DNA of 64,000 bases from Caldicellulosiruptor danielii (GCF_034343125.1 NZ_CP139957.1:705001-769000); one strand, 5' to 3'; counted from the first letter of the stretch, positions 17,126 through 25,292 are shown. Program-made: numbers and translations. The notes: generated by a model from the sequence alone, not told the origin.

Positions 17126-18784
17126 TTGAAGCTGACAGGTGCCGAAATTATTGTTGAGTGTTTAAAAGAACAAGGGGTAAAAGAGGTATTTGGATATCCT
17201 GGTGGTGCGGCGTTGAATATCTATGATGCGCTCTATAAACATCAAGATGAGATAAAACACTATTTGACATCACACGAACAGCATGCCTCACATGCAGCAG
17301 ACGGGTATGCAAGAGCATCTGGCAAGGTTGGGGTTGTGTTTACAACATCAGGGCCAGGTGCTACAAATATCGTCACAGGTATTGCAACAGCCTACATGGA
17401 CTCAGTTCCAGTTATAGCAATAACAGGTCAGGTGCCAACGAACTTGCTTGGCAAAGACTCGTTCCAAGAGGTTGATATAACAGGTATTACTATGCCAATT
17501 ACAAAGCACAATTTTATTGTAAAAGATGTAAATGTTTTAGCCGATACCATTCGACGTGCATTTGAAATTGCGCAAAGTGGAAGACCAGGACCTGTTTTAA
17601 TTGATGTTTGCAAAGATGTGACAGCAGCATACGCTGAGTATGAGAAAAAAGAGCCAAAAAAGATTAAGAAAAAGGTTTTTGCAACTCAAGAGGAGATTGA
17701 AAAGGCAATAGAAATTATAAACTCAAGCCAAAGACCTTTTATTTGTTCTGGCGGAGGGGTTATTTCGTCTGAAGCGTCAGATGAGCTCATTCAATTTGTA
17801 GAGAAGTTAAATGCGCCAGTTGCAACAACTTTGATGGGTGTTGGTGGATTTCCGTCAACACATCCAAACTATACAGGGCTTGTTGGAATGCATGGAAGTC
17901 GTGCTTCTAACTATGCAGTTTCACACTGTGACCTTTTGATTGCTGTTGGTGCAAGGTTTTCAGATAGGGTAATCAGCAAGGTTGACAGGTTTGCACCAAA
18001 TGCCAAGATCATCCATATTGATATTGACCCAGCTGAGATAGATAAAAATGTAAGCACGGATATTGCCTTAATTGGAGATGTAAAGCAAATTCTAAAGATT
18101 TTGATTGGTAATATTGAGAAGAAGACCAATACTGAATGGATAGATATGATATATGAATGGAAGAAAAACTATCCTTTGAGCTATCCAAATGATGGCAGGC
18201 TTCATCCACAATATGTGGTTGAGAGAATTTCTGAGCTTACCAATCACGATGCAATAATCACAACAGAGGTTGGGCAAAACCAGATTTGGGCAGCACAATT
18301 CTACAAATATCAAAGACCAAGGCAGTTTATCTCATCAGGTGGGCTTGGCACAATGGGTTATGGCTTTGGTGCAGCAATTGGAGCAAAGATAGCAAGACCA
18401 GACAAAGTAGTAATTGATATTGCAGGGGATGGAAGCTTCAGGATGAACTGCGGTGAGCTTGCAACAGCTGTTCACTACAACATTCCTGTGATAGTTGCAC
18501 TGCTTAACAATGGCGTTTTGGGAATGGTTCGACAGTGGCAGGACCTTTTCTATGGCAAGAGGTTTTCTCAGACAACCCTTGACAGACCGCCCGATTTTGT
18601 AAAGCTTGCAGATGCATACGGTGCGCTTGGTATAAGGGTTACCTCACCGGATGAGGTTGACAGGGCTATTTTAAAAGCACTTGAGTCTGGACGACCAACT
18701 GTGATTGACTTTGTAATTGACAAGGACGAAAAGGCACTACCAATTGTCCCACCCGGTGCACCCATCGATGAGATTATTGACTAA
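17126..18784 (+). CDS. ilvB: Acetolactate synthase, large subunit
   Basis: 552 residues. The catalytic Glu lies in LTSHEQHASHAADGYAR, and the TPP motif is GDGSFRMNCGELATAVHYNI ending at LLNNGVLGMVRQWQ. It condenses two pyruvates, or pyruvate and 2-oxobutyrate. TTG 17126 is the likely start behind a G-rich site. No small regulatory subunit (ilvN) and no ilvC follow; a strong terminator ends the operon instead. Confidence 0.96.
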   Translation: MKLTGAEIIVECLKEQGVKEVFGYPGGAALNIYDALYKHQDEIKHYLTSHEQHASHAADGYARASGKVGVVFTTSGPGATNIVTGIATAYMDSVPVIAITGQVPTNLLGKDSFQEVDITGITMPITKHNFIVKDVNVLADTIRRAFEIAQSGRPGPVLIDVCKDVTAAYAEYEKKEPKKIKKKVFATQEEIEKAIEIINSSQRPFICSGGGVISSEASDELIQFVEKLNAPVATTLMGVGGFPSTHPNYTGLVGMHGSRASNYAVSHCDLLIAVGARFSDRVISKVDRFAPNAKIIHIDIDPAEIDKNVSTDIALIGDVKQILKILIGNIEKKTNTEWIDMIYEWKKNYPLSYPNDGRLHPQYVVERISELTNHDAIITTEVGQNQIWAAQFYKYQRPRQFISSGGLGTMGYGFGAAIGAKIARPDKVVIDIAGDGSFRMNCGELATAVHYNIPVIVALLNNGVLGMVRQWQDLFYGKRFSQTTLDRPPDFVKLADAYGALGIRVTSPDEVDRAILKALESGRPTVIDFVIDKDEKALPIVPPGAPIDEIID

Positions 18785-18873
18785 AAAAGGATTTTAAATA
18801 ATTTACATTTTTTCTATAAGCTATACTCTATTTTAGCATTTGCCAGTGTATATAAAAAAGTAGCAAGCAATGT

Positions 18874-18941
18874 ATGCTCCCTTTTAATAAGCGATGGGAA
18901 AACAAAGCTATTTGATTGAAAAGGGAGCATATTTTTTTTGG
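18874..18941 (+). terminator. Terminator of the ilv operon
   Basis: ATGCTCCCTTTT at 18874-18885 pairs perfectly with AAAAGGGAGCAT at 18919-18930, followed by ATTTTTTTT. It marks the left border of the accessory island. Confidence 0.88.
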
Positions 18942-18989
18942 TAGGAGTATAAATAATTTGAGTTAAGGTTTTAATTTTTAAAAATTGAA

Positions 18990-19165
18990 AAAATTGCAGA
19001 AATTTAGAGTTAACTAAAGAAAAATATATTTTTTACTCAAAATTTGGCTGGAAATTAACTAAAAAAAGAAAAAACAGGATTGACAAAGAGAAAATATATA
19101 AGATATAATTTGTATAGAAATTCCAAGAAGATATTTACATAAAAAATAATTTAAGTATGGAATAG
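18990..19165 (+). repeat. Leader/promoter module, copy 1
   Basis: An A-rich tract followed by TTGACA (19080-19085), an 18-bp spacer and TATAAT (19104-19109), then TTGTATAGAAATTCCAAGAA. Copy 3 at 24.97 kb matches it over about 150 bp, including a perfect 22-base block after the -10 box. Copy 1 reads toward a degraded frame and then copy 2. The 18785-19789 gap holds only the terminator, copies 1 and 2, the degraded frame and a 5' hairpin. Confidence 0.75.
19080..19109 (+). promoter_or_regulatory. Promoter P1 of the first island cassette
   Basis: TTGACA-18-TATAAT with a preceding poly-A stretch that could be an UP element. It is the best consensus of the three copies. Confidence 0.7.
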
Positions 19166-19318
19166 TCTTAAAAGAGAATAAAAGAATGAATATACTAAAA
19201 GCTTAAGTTGATTGAAAAGATAAAAAGAAGACACTATTATGTAAGGTACAAGATATAATAAACTGTGTTCAAAATGCTTATCAACAATTTGTTTGCAATA
19301 AATCGGATAGAGCAGATG

Positions 19319-19510
19319 TAGAAAAAGCAGTTTATAATCAGAAAAATCGCAAGGTATTTTGAAAAAATTGAAAGTATATTGAGAGAGAGGTTGATATTTA
19401 GAGTGTTTATCCCAACTTTTGAAAAAGAGCCTATTTATTATAGAGTGTATTTTTTTGCTGTTCAATATCTAATAAAATTTGGAAAAATTACAAAATTAAA
19501 AGAAATTTAA
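19319..19510 (+). pseudogene. Degraded reading frame between the two promoter copies
   Basis: A stop-free stretch ends at TAA 19508-19510 and reads as coding-like protein (ILRERLIFRVFIPTFEKEPI, then YYRVYFFAVQYLIKFGKITK). It has no start codon or ribosome site, and another short coding-like stretch (DIINCVQNAYQQFVCNKSDR) lies in a different frame at about 19240-19340. Together they look like the remains of one gene after frameshifts. No family recognised. It could also be chance in AT-rich DNA. Confidence 0.3.
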
Positions 19511-19640
19511 AGAAAAGCTTAATAATTAGCTAAAAATTGGAAAAATATGAACTAAAAAATGAAAAAAAAGACAGGCTTGACAGGTAAATGTATAAATAAT
19601 AAAATATGTACAGAAATTTACAAGAATAAATCTACATTAA
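19505..19640 (+). repeat. Leader/promoter module, copy 2
   Basis: A more diverged copy of the module: A-rich tract, TTGACA (19577-19582), 17-bp spacer, TAAAAT (19600-19605), then ATGTACAGAAATTTACAAGA. This copy sits directly upstream of the secreted-protein gene at 19790 and is its probable promoter. Confidence 0.7.
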
Positions 19641-19726
19641 TGGTATATAATTCAATAAAAAATCAGAGAAATAGTTGTATTTAAAATTAACATTAATAAA
19701 GTAAATTAGATTCAGTGTTATTGCTG

Positions 19727-19761
19727 GCATCGGCCTTTCATGGGTACCTATGAAGGGATGC
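19727..19761 (+). promoter_or_regulatory. 5' UTR hairpin before the first secreted-protein gene
   Basis: GCATC at 19727-19731 pairs with GATGC at 19757-19761, and CCTTTCAT at 19734-19741 pairs with ATGAAGG at 19750-19756 with one bulged T. It lies 28 bases before the start codon and leaves the AGGAGG site free, so it may stabilise the mRNA. The second cassette has a hairpin in a comparable place. Confidence 0.6.
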
Positions 19762-19789
19762 GAATAGAAAAATTAGGAGGTGTGTGTTA

Positions 19790-20209
19790 ATGAGAAGTCT
19801 TAATTTCAAAAGTTTAATTTCAGTACTATGTTTATTTGCTTTTGCTTTAACATTTGTATTTGCACTAGCAGTAAGCGGTTCTTTCAACATAATATTGCCA
19901 GCTTTTAAAGGTGATACAAAAATTAATGGAGCATTTAAGGAAACAAATGACCAGTTTGTAAAGGTAAGACTTGATAGTAAAGGAGATTCATTATTAAGGG
20001 ATAACAATCAGGTTGATTTTTGGGTTACTGATTCAAATGGTAATTATATTACAAATGTTGTAGCAGTATCTCCTCAAAATGGTACTGTTAATATTGGTTT
20101 TACTAGTAACAATTATATTAATAAAGGAACTTATGTAAATTTGTGGACCCAAAATGACGTTGTAGATGTTGTGTCTGTCCAAGCAAGAGGCTGGTATGAT
20201 TTGCGCTAA
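19790..20209 (+). CDS. Small secreted protein, cassette 1
   Basis: 139 residues. A basic start and a long hydrophobic stretch (SLISVLCLFAFALTFVFALA) form a signal peptide, with a likely cut after ALA. The mature ~110 residues are polar, rich in Asn, Thr, Val and aromatic residues, and look all-beta (VDFWVTDSNGNYITNVVAV, YVNLWTQNDVVDVVSVQARG). The pattern recalls small secreted DUF2712-type proteins found beside ABC transporters, but I do not claim membership. ATG 19790 has AGGAGG at about ten bases. A hairpin follows before the permease genes, so it is probably made in excess over them. Confidence 0.7.
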   Translation: MRSLNFKSLISVLCLFAFALTFVFALAVSGSFNIILPAFKGDTKINGAFKETNDQFVKVRLDSKGDSLLRDNNQVDFWVTDSNGNYITNVVAVSPQNGTVNIGFTSNNYINKGTYVNLWTQNDVVDVVSVQARGWYDLR

Positions 20210-20226
20210 GTTTAATAAAGCTAATT

Positions 20227-20261
20227 TGTGGGGCTATAGCATTTATTGTTATAACCCCACA
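20227..20261 (+). terminator. Intercistronic hairpin (partial terminator) in cassette 1
   Basis: TGTGGGG at 20227-20233 pairs with CCCCACA at 20255-20261, extended by CTATA/TATAA. No long T run follows, which suits an attenuating or mRNA-stabilising hairpin between the secreted-protein gene and the transporter genes. Confidence 0.65.
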
Positions 20262-20289
20262 TTATCAAATGTTTAGGAGTGATTGTAAT

Positions 20290-21123
20290 TTGATTAATGT
20301 GTTAAAATATGAATTAAAGAGGTTATTTAGTAGAAAGGAATTTTTTATTGTAATGGTAATTGCCTTTTTTTACATAAGTGTCGATTTTATCTATCATTCA
20401 GTAATGTTAATCAATTCACCTCTTTTTGAACTACCATCTGCGTATCAGATGTGGATACTGTACAATAAGGTTGGTGGACAATGGGGACAGGTATTTGTTT
20501 TTTTCTTAATTCCATTGTTTGCAGCTATACCATATTCAGATTCTTATTTAGAAGATAAGAAGACAGGAGTTATAAATTTTATTGTCACACGGTGTGACAA
20601 AAGACTTTATCTTTTTTGTAAGGGAATAGCTGTCTTTTTCTCTGGTTTTATTGTGGTTTTTACACCATTGCTCATTGATCAGCTACTATGTCTTTGTTTA
20701 TTGCCTGTTTATTCTCCATCGGAAAATGTAGTTAACCATCCAACATATAATGCTTACCAATTTTTGAGCACGGTACAGTTTCCAAAATTGCATTCAATAA
20801 ATCCTTATTTGCATAATTTATTTTATATGCTTTTAAATGGCGTGTGTGCTGGTGTAATTGCTTTGGTTTCATATTCTATATCCTTCTTTAGAAAAATGAA
20901 CAGATATTTGGTGGTCATTTTAGTATTTTTATTCTATTTAATTGAAAATATTGCTGGAAGATTGATCAGTTCGTCAACTACTTTTTCGATATTTAATTAT
21001 TTATATATTCTTCCATTTTCATCTGAAATCACAAATTATCTGTATTTTCTAATCTTTATGCTTGTATTGATATTTGTAAGTCTTTTTATCATCAAATTAG
21101 AATGTAGTAAGGATGACGTGTAA
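20290..21123 (+). CDS. ABC-2 type permease subunit, cassette 1 (first)
   Basis: About 277 residues and six membrane helices, beginning MINVLKYELKRLFSRKEFFI, a typical N-terminus of ABC-2 or bacteriocin-immunity permeases. TTG 20290 is the start, ten bases after AGGAG; ATG 20269 upstream lacks a site. It is followed by a second permease with a one-base overlap. Such permeases pair with the ATPase at 22683. Substrate unknown; export of, or protection from, the secreted protein is the obvious guess. Confidence 0.75.
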   Translation: MINVLKYELKRLFSRKEFFIVMVIAFFYISVDFIYHSVMLINSPLFELPSAYQMWILYNKVGGQWGQVFVFFLIPLFAAIPYSDSYLEDKKTGVINFIVTRCDKRLYLFCKGIAVFFSGFIVVFTPLLIDQLLCLCLLPVYSPSENVVNHPTYNAYQFLSTVQFPKLHSINPYLHNLFYMLLNGVCAGVIALVSYSISFFRKMNRYLVVILVFLFYLIENIAGRLISSSTTFSIFNYLYILPFSSEITNYLYFLIFMLVLIFVSLFIIKLECSKDDV

Positions 21124-21881
21124 TGGAATTGAGGAAATTTTCCCATTTAAACTTGGCGAGAAAATTTACAGCTTATTTTGCAACTTTGTTAGTAGAATTT
21201 ATACTTGTGATTTCTACGTTTGAATTTTTGAGCAGAAATAAAACATGGACGATTGATTTAATTTTAGGTCAAATGTTTAAAGCAAACGTGATTACGTTTT
21301 TTTATGTTCCCATATTTCTTCTTTTAATAAGTTCGCAGGGATATACAAATAATTACCTGATTATTCTGAAATATTCTTATGTTGAAGATTGGTGGAAGGG
21401 AAAAATAAGAATTTTCCTGAAAGAAACCTTAACTTATTTTCTTTTAACATACACTATACCTTTAATAGTAACCATTATATTAAATTCAAAATATTTAAAA
21501 GTTTTAAGCTATAAGGAATTTATTTTCATTGTAGAATATCTGATTATTGCGTTTCTTTTATTGGTTATATATGGAACAGTATACCTTATTGTATTAACCA
21601 TTATTAAAAAAACTATTGCCGCATATGTAACTGGTGTATTAGTGTCTTTTATAGATTTCATCTTTATATACATCTTTAAAACAGGGAATTTTTCTGGTAT
21701 TACCATGGGTATGTTAATAAATTTTCTTATGAGCTATAGCCTATCACCAAAAAGGCAAATTTTTTTATTTGGAATATACCTTAGCTATTTCCTGTTGCTT
21801 TTTGGCGTATTGAACATTATTATGACAAATACACTCAAAAAAATTGATGTTTGTAGAGGTGATAAGAAATCAGAAAACTGA
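21123..21881 (+). CDS. Integral membrane protein, probable ABC-2 permease (second)
   Basis: 252 residues with six predicted helices (AYFATLLVEFILVISTFEF, ANVITFFYVPIFLLLI, TYFLLTYTIPLIVTIIL and others). Its ATG overlaps the stop of the preceding permease (TAATG), so the two are translationally coupled. No sequence motif identifies the substrate. Confidence 0.7.
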   Translation: MELRKFSHLNLARKFTAYFATLLVEFILVISTFEFLSRNKTWTIDLILGQMFKANVITFFYVPIFLLLISSQGYTNNYLIILKYSYVEDWWKGKIRIFLKETLTYFLLTYTIPLIVTIILNSKYLKVLSYKEFIFIVEYLIIAFLLLVIYGTVYLIVLTIIKKTIAAYVTGVLVSFIDFIFIYIFKTGNFSGITMGMLINFLMSYSLSPKRQIFLFGIYLSYFLLLFGVLNIIMTNTLKKIDVCRGDKKSEN

Positions 21882-21913
21882 TAAATAGTATTGTTGGTTC
21901 ATTTGTTATCTCA

Positions 21914-22660
21914 TTGTTAATTGATTTATACTGGCTGATGTATTTAAGATTTTATAAGAATACTTCAGCTGAAGTTTTTATAATCTTGAGTTTGGGTTAT
22001 TTACCTTTTCCGGGTAAAGTGACTTCATTTATGCCTCTTTTAATTTATGCCTTACCAAGATTATATCTTATTGCTGCCCTGGGAGATGTTTTTTCACACG
22101 ATTTTGAAAGAAGCGCTGTTTACATTTTTACAAGAAAAGACAGCAGGCTATCATGGTATTTTAATAAGCTTTCTTTCATATCTTTGCATATTTTGTCTTT
22201 TACAGTTACATTTGAAATAACTACAATACTATTTGCCCTGGCAAATAAATTTAGGGCTGAATCTTTTCTAAAGGGGCTTTTGTGTTGTGTAACAATGGTT
22301 CTGCTAAATTTTATTTCTATAGTGTTATTTATTATAGTTGCAAATGTATTATCATTATATGTAAACTCACGAATATCATTTCTGATTACTGTAATAGTTT
22401 GGGTAATATTCTTTATTCCTTCTTTTATATCTTTAAATGATTTCAATTATCTTTTAATAAAATTTAGTCCTGCTTTACAAGATGTTCTAAGTTGGCATAG
22501 TGATAGATTTATTGTAGATATAACTGGAATTTATGGAATAGATGGCATAAATGGTTTTAGCATATGGTGGTCAATGTTTATACTTGCTATTTATCTTTCA
22601 ATTGTGGTGGTAATAGGAATGAGAGTAGTTAAGAATATCGAAATATTAGAAAGAGATTGA
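21914..22660 (+). CDS. Integral membrane protein, probable ABC-2 permease (third)
   Basis: At least 248 residues, six helices. The start is unclear. TTG 21914 has no ribosome site, whereas the frame is coding-like back to about 21869 (IRKLINSIVGSFVISLLIDL) where GAGGTGAT sits seven bases before an ATC codon. The true product is therefore probably about 15 residues longer and may start at a rare codon, or one base has changed. The ATPase gene follows after about 20 bases. Confidence 0.65.
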   Translation: MLIDLYWLMYLRFYKNTSAEVFIILSLGYLPFPGKVTSFMPLLIYALPRLYLIAALGDVFSHDFERSAVYIFTRKDSRLSWYFNKLSFISLHILSFTVTFEITTILFALANKFRAESFLKGLLCCVTMVLLNFISIVLFIIVANVLSLYVNSRISFLITVIVWVIFFIPSFISLNDFNYLLIKFSPALQDVLSWHSDRFIVDITGIYGIDGINGFSIWWSMFILAIYLSIVVVIGMRVVKNIEILERD

Positions 22661-22682
22661 AAATAATGAGGTGATTTTAAAT

Positions 22683-23339
22683 ATGAAAGCAATAGAAGTA
22701 AGAAATTTAACAAAGATAATCAAAGGAAAAGTTATCCTGGATAATGTTAATCTTGAACTTGACGAAGGAAAGATTTATGGATTTTATGGTAGGAATGGTT
22801 CGGGTAAAACTATGTTATTTAGAGCTATATGTGGTTTGATAAAACCAACATCTGGAGAGATTATTGTTTTTGGGAAGAGGATAGGGAGAGATATTTCTTT
22901 TCCTGAGAGTGTAGGGGTAATTATAGAAAATGTTGACTTGTGGGATAGTTTAACTGGCTTTCAAAATCTCAAACTGCTGGCTTCTATCAAAAATGTAATT
23001 ACTGATGATGAGATCAAAAATGCGATAAAAAGAGTTGGGCTTGATCCAGAAGATAAAAGACCATATAAGAAATATTCGCTTGGCATGAAACAAAGATTAA
23101 AAATTGCACAAGCTATAATGGAAAGACCTAAATTGATTGTTCTTGACGAGCCAACAAATTCTCTTGATGAAGATGGTGTTAAACTTGTAAGACAAATTTT
23201 GATAGAAGAAAAAACAAGGGGGGCAACAATATTACTGGCAAGTCATATAAAAGAAGATATAAATTTGCTGTGTGATTATAAATTTAAAGTTGATTCGGGA
23301 AAAGTTTACTTTTCGGAGGAAGGAAACAAAGATGAATAA
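22683..23339 (+). CDS. ABC transporter ATPase, cassette 1
   Basis: 218 residues with Walker A GRNGSGKT, a signature YSLGMKQRLKIAQ, Walker B LIVLDEPTNSLDE and the switch His in LLASHIKED. It is the bacteriocin-immunity or drug-resistance type (BcrA/LanF-like), working as a dimer with the permeases encoded just upstream. ATG 22683 follows GAGGTG; the frame's earlier GTG overlaps that site. The next gene overlaps its end by eight bases. Confidence 0.85.
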   Translation: MKAIEVRNLTKIIKGKVILDNVNLELDEGKIYGFYGRNGSGKTMLFRAICGLIKPTSGEIIVFGKRIGRDISFPESVGVIIENVDLWDSLTGFQNLKLLASIKNVITDDEIKNAIKRVGLDPEDKRPYKKYSLGMKQRLKIAQAIMERPKLIVLDEPTNSLDEDGVKLVRQILIEEKTRGATILLASHIKEDINLLCDYKFKVDSGKVYFSEEGNKDE

Positions 23340-24011
23340 GAAGTGGCTTGTGGTTATTTTTATTATTTTAGTCCTGGATGTGACTGTAGGTTTTTTGGTA
23401 AAAAGAACCTTTTTCTATGTTAATTCACAGACTATAAGTGAAAAAATAAAGGACAAATGCCTTTTTTTATGTGGTGGCAGTTTTAAGGATTGCGATATTA
23501 GAAAAATTTCGTTAGAAGAGATTATTAAAGATTCTGATGTTATTGTAAGTGGTAGGGCACTGAGCGATAGAATTTATGTAAAAGGTGCAGTCCTGACAGC
23601 TTTTAATGTTGTCAAGGCTTACAAAGGTAAGATCACAAATTCGAAGATTTACATATTTGAGCCAAGTTATTTTAATTTAGGTAGGTATAATAATTATTTT
23701 GCATACTGTGGTTATAATCTTATGAAACCGGGTCATCAATATGTTCTTTTTTAAAAAAATGGAAATATACAAATTTTGTTAGATATAATCCGTATTATAG
23801 AGGCAAGGAGATTTATACTTTTGCTCATAATTCTGCTATTGAAAAATTTGAAATTAATAAATTAAATATTACAAAAGTGATTAACTTTGAAGATGATATT
23901 ATTAGATATGGTCAAGTGAAAGATTATGAAGTTTTTGTATATAACAAAAATGAATTAGCTGAATACTATCAACTAAAAGAGAAGGTATTGAATTGGATTT
24001 CTCAAAATTAG
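23332..24011 (+). pseudogene. Membrane-anchored NTR-like protein, interrupted by a frameshift
   Basis: The frame opens at ATG 23332 behind GGAGG with one N-terminal membrane helix (KWLVVIFIILVLDVTVGFLV) and a beta-rich domain (EEIIKDSDVIVSGRAL, VVKAYKGKI, GHQYVLF) of the kind seen in small secreted NTR/OB-fold proteins. It stops at TAA 23752-23754 inside a T6A7 run at 23747-23759. Coding continues in the -1 frame (LKKWKYTNFVRYNPYYRGKE) to TAG 24009-24011, giving about 226 residues if read through. Slippage at the run, a real mutation, or a sequence error are all possible. Confidence 0.65.
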
Positions 24012-24178
24012 TGGAAAGTTGATAAAGACATATTTTTGTTTGTTGCAGAGCAAAAGATAAAAAGAGAACAAAGATGAATGAATAATAAAAAGTTTTTCCT
24101 GCGCTTAATAACCGAAAATTCAATAGATTTTTATTGAAAAATTCAAAAATGTCTTAAATTCATTGGTGGCTATATAGC

Positions 24179-24277
24179 ATGGGCTTTGGAATATATATTA
24201 TATTATTCATGGAACTGTTGTTGGATGGAAAGCTTATGGCAAATAAATTTTTTGGAAAGGAATGTAATAAAGAATGA
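24179..24277 (+). CDS. Possible 32-codon frame coupled to the next gene
   Basis: ATG 24179 to TGA 24275-24277, which overlaps the next start in an ATGA. The product (MGFGIYIILFMELLLDGKLM plus a basic tail) would be a single membrane helix with a charged end. A GGTGG lies about ten bases before the ATG. The coupling is the main argument; it may instead be the tail of a decayed gene. Confidence 0.3.
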   Translation: MGFGIYIILFMELLLDGKLMANKFFGKECNKE

Positions 24278-24546
24278 TTAAAATAAAGAATGGAGCATGG
24301 TTTTTTACTGCATTTGTGCTACTGATTGCTATAGTATGGAAATGTATTAAGGGTAGAAAACTAAACAAAGATTTAATAGAATATTATATACCAGCGTTTT
24401 TACTCTTTTTAATTTTAGGGATATTAGGTTTATTTAACTTAAACAAAAGTGTTTTTAATATTATTGCAATATGTTTGTTTGTTTTATATGTGATATATCT
24501 AATTGCAATGACATTAAAAGAAATACAAAAAAATAAAGTTCGATAA
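24274..24546 (+). CDS. Small membrane protein at the end of cassette 1
   Basis: 90 residues with three helices (AWFFTAFVLLIAIVWKCI, YIPAFLLFLILGILGLF, NIIAICLFVLYVIYLIAM) and a basic C-terminus. AAAGGAATG precedes the ATG. The size and topology resemble small immunity proteins or accessory subunits, but no family is recognised. Confidence 0.6.
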   Translation: MIKIKNGAWFFTAFVLLIAIVWKCIKGRKLNKDLIEYYIPAFLLFLILGILGLFNLNKSVFNIIAICLFVLYVIYLIAMTLKEIQKNKVR

Positions 24547-24581
24547 TAAAAACAAAAATAATATTCAAAGTAATAACAAAA

Positions 24582-24620
24582 GGGGCTCATAAATTCAAAA
24601 ATTTTGAAGAGCCCCCTTTT
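24582..24620. terminator. Bidirectional terminator next to the GH130 fragment
   Basis: An AAAGGGGCTC / GAGCCCCCTTTT inverted repeat, with an inner AAATTC/AATTTT loop region, stands between cassette 1 and the GH130 fragment. An equivalent hairpin is found beside the intact GH130 gene at 29.05 kb. Confidence 0.65.
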
Positions 24621-24812
24621 ATTTTGCCTGCAAATCCCCCTCAATCAGTATAGATAAAATCCGGTCAATTTCAGCAAATGCAAGGGCAATGCATGAGTCT
24701 GCCGCGCCATAGTAAAGATAGATTGTATTATCTTCGACAATTGCACCACAGGTGAACACCACATTGTTCACATCACCAATTCTCTCATGTATGCTTTCTG
24801 ATAAAAACTTTC
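24619..24812 (-). pseudogene. 3' fragment of a GH130 glycoside phosphorylase gene
   Basis: On the minus strand this reads HERIGDVNNVVFTCGAIVED and onward to AEIDRILSILIEGDLQAK-stop, the last ~65 residues of the GH130 protein encoded intact at 29086-30036. The two copies differ at roughly one base in eight, so they are diverged alleles rather than a fresh duplication. Similarity fades near 24812, and a sequence like an IS30-type terminus follows about 65 bases further on. No start is left, so it cannot be functional. Confidence 0.85.
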
Positions 24813-24875
24813 ATCGTGTAAAATATCCTCACAGTAAATTAGTCTGTACCATTGAAATCTTCGATGTTTTTAAGT

Positions 24876-24900
24876 TGTTGCATTTAATTTTACAACAAAT
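24876..24900. repeat. Sequence matching the IS30-type terminal repeat (possible scar)
   Basis: TGTTGCATTTAATTTTACAA at 24876-24895, plus CAAA, matches the right end of the IS30-type element at 36877-36900 with one mismatch in 24 bases. Nothing else of an IS remains here. It stands just beyond the broken end of the GH130 fragment. The 24812-25292 gap otherwise holds only promoter module copy 3 and a 5' hairpin. Confidence 0.5.
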
Positions 24901-24969
24901 TGTCAAAACTCTATAATTACTTTTAAGCAAAGTAAATTAACTTTTTTATTGTAAACTTAAGAAAATCAA

Positions 24970-25130
24970 AGGAATTTTAATTTATTTAAAGAAAAATGTA
25001 TTCTAAGCTCAAAATTGGGCTGAAATAAGCTAAAAAAAAAAAAAAACGGGTTTGACAGAGTGAAAATGTATAAGATAAAATTTGTATAGAAATTCCAAGA
25101 AGAAAATTACAGAGAAATTATTTTAAGTAT
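24970..25130 (+). repeat. Leader/promoter module, copy 3
   Basis: TTGACA (25052-25057), an 18-bp spacer and TAAAAT (25076-25081) follow a 15-base A run; the downstream TTGTATAGAAATTCCAAGAA block is identical to copy 1. It drives the second cassette. Confidence 0.75.
25052..25081 (+). promoter_or_regulatory. Promoter P3 of the second island cassette
   Basis: TTGACA-18-TAAAAT inside module copy 3, with an A-tract directly upstream. Confidence 0.68.
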
Positions 25131-25224
25131 TTAACAACAGCAAAGTAAAATAAAATATGAAAAATATCAAAATATTTAGTGAGTTGAAATAATAGTATGC
25201 AATATTATCTATCTGATATAGTAA

Positions 25225-25251
25225 AAACCTCTATTGCGCGCAAAGAGGTTT
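25225..25251 (+). promoter_or_regulatory. 5' UTR hairpin before the second secreted-protein gene
   Basis: AAACCTC at 25225-25231 pairs with GAGGTTT at 25245-25251 around a TATTGCGCGCAAA loop. It lies about 40 bases before the start codon, like the hairpin of cassette 1, although the sequences differ. Confidence 0.6.
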
Positions 25252-25292
25252 AAATATTAAGATGCTATTAAATTAAACCAGGAGGGATTATA

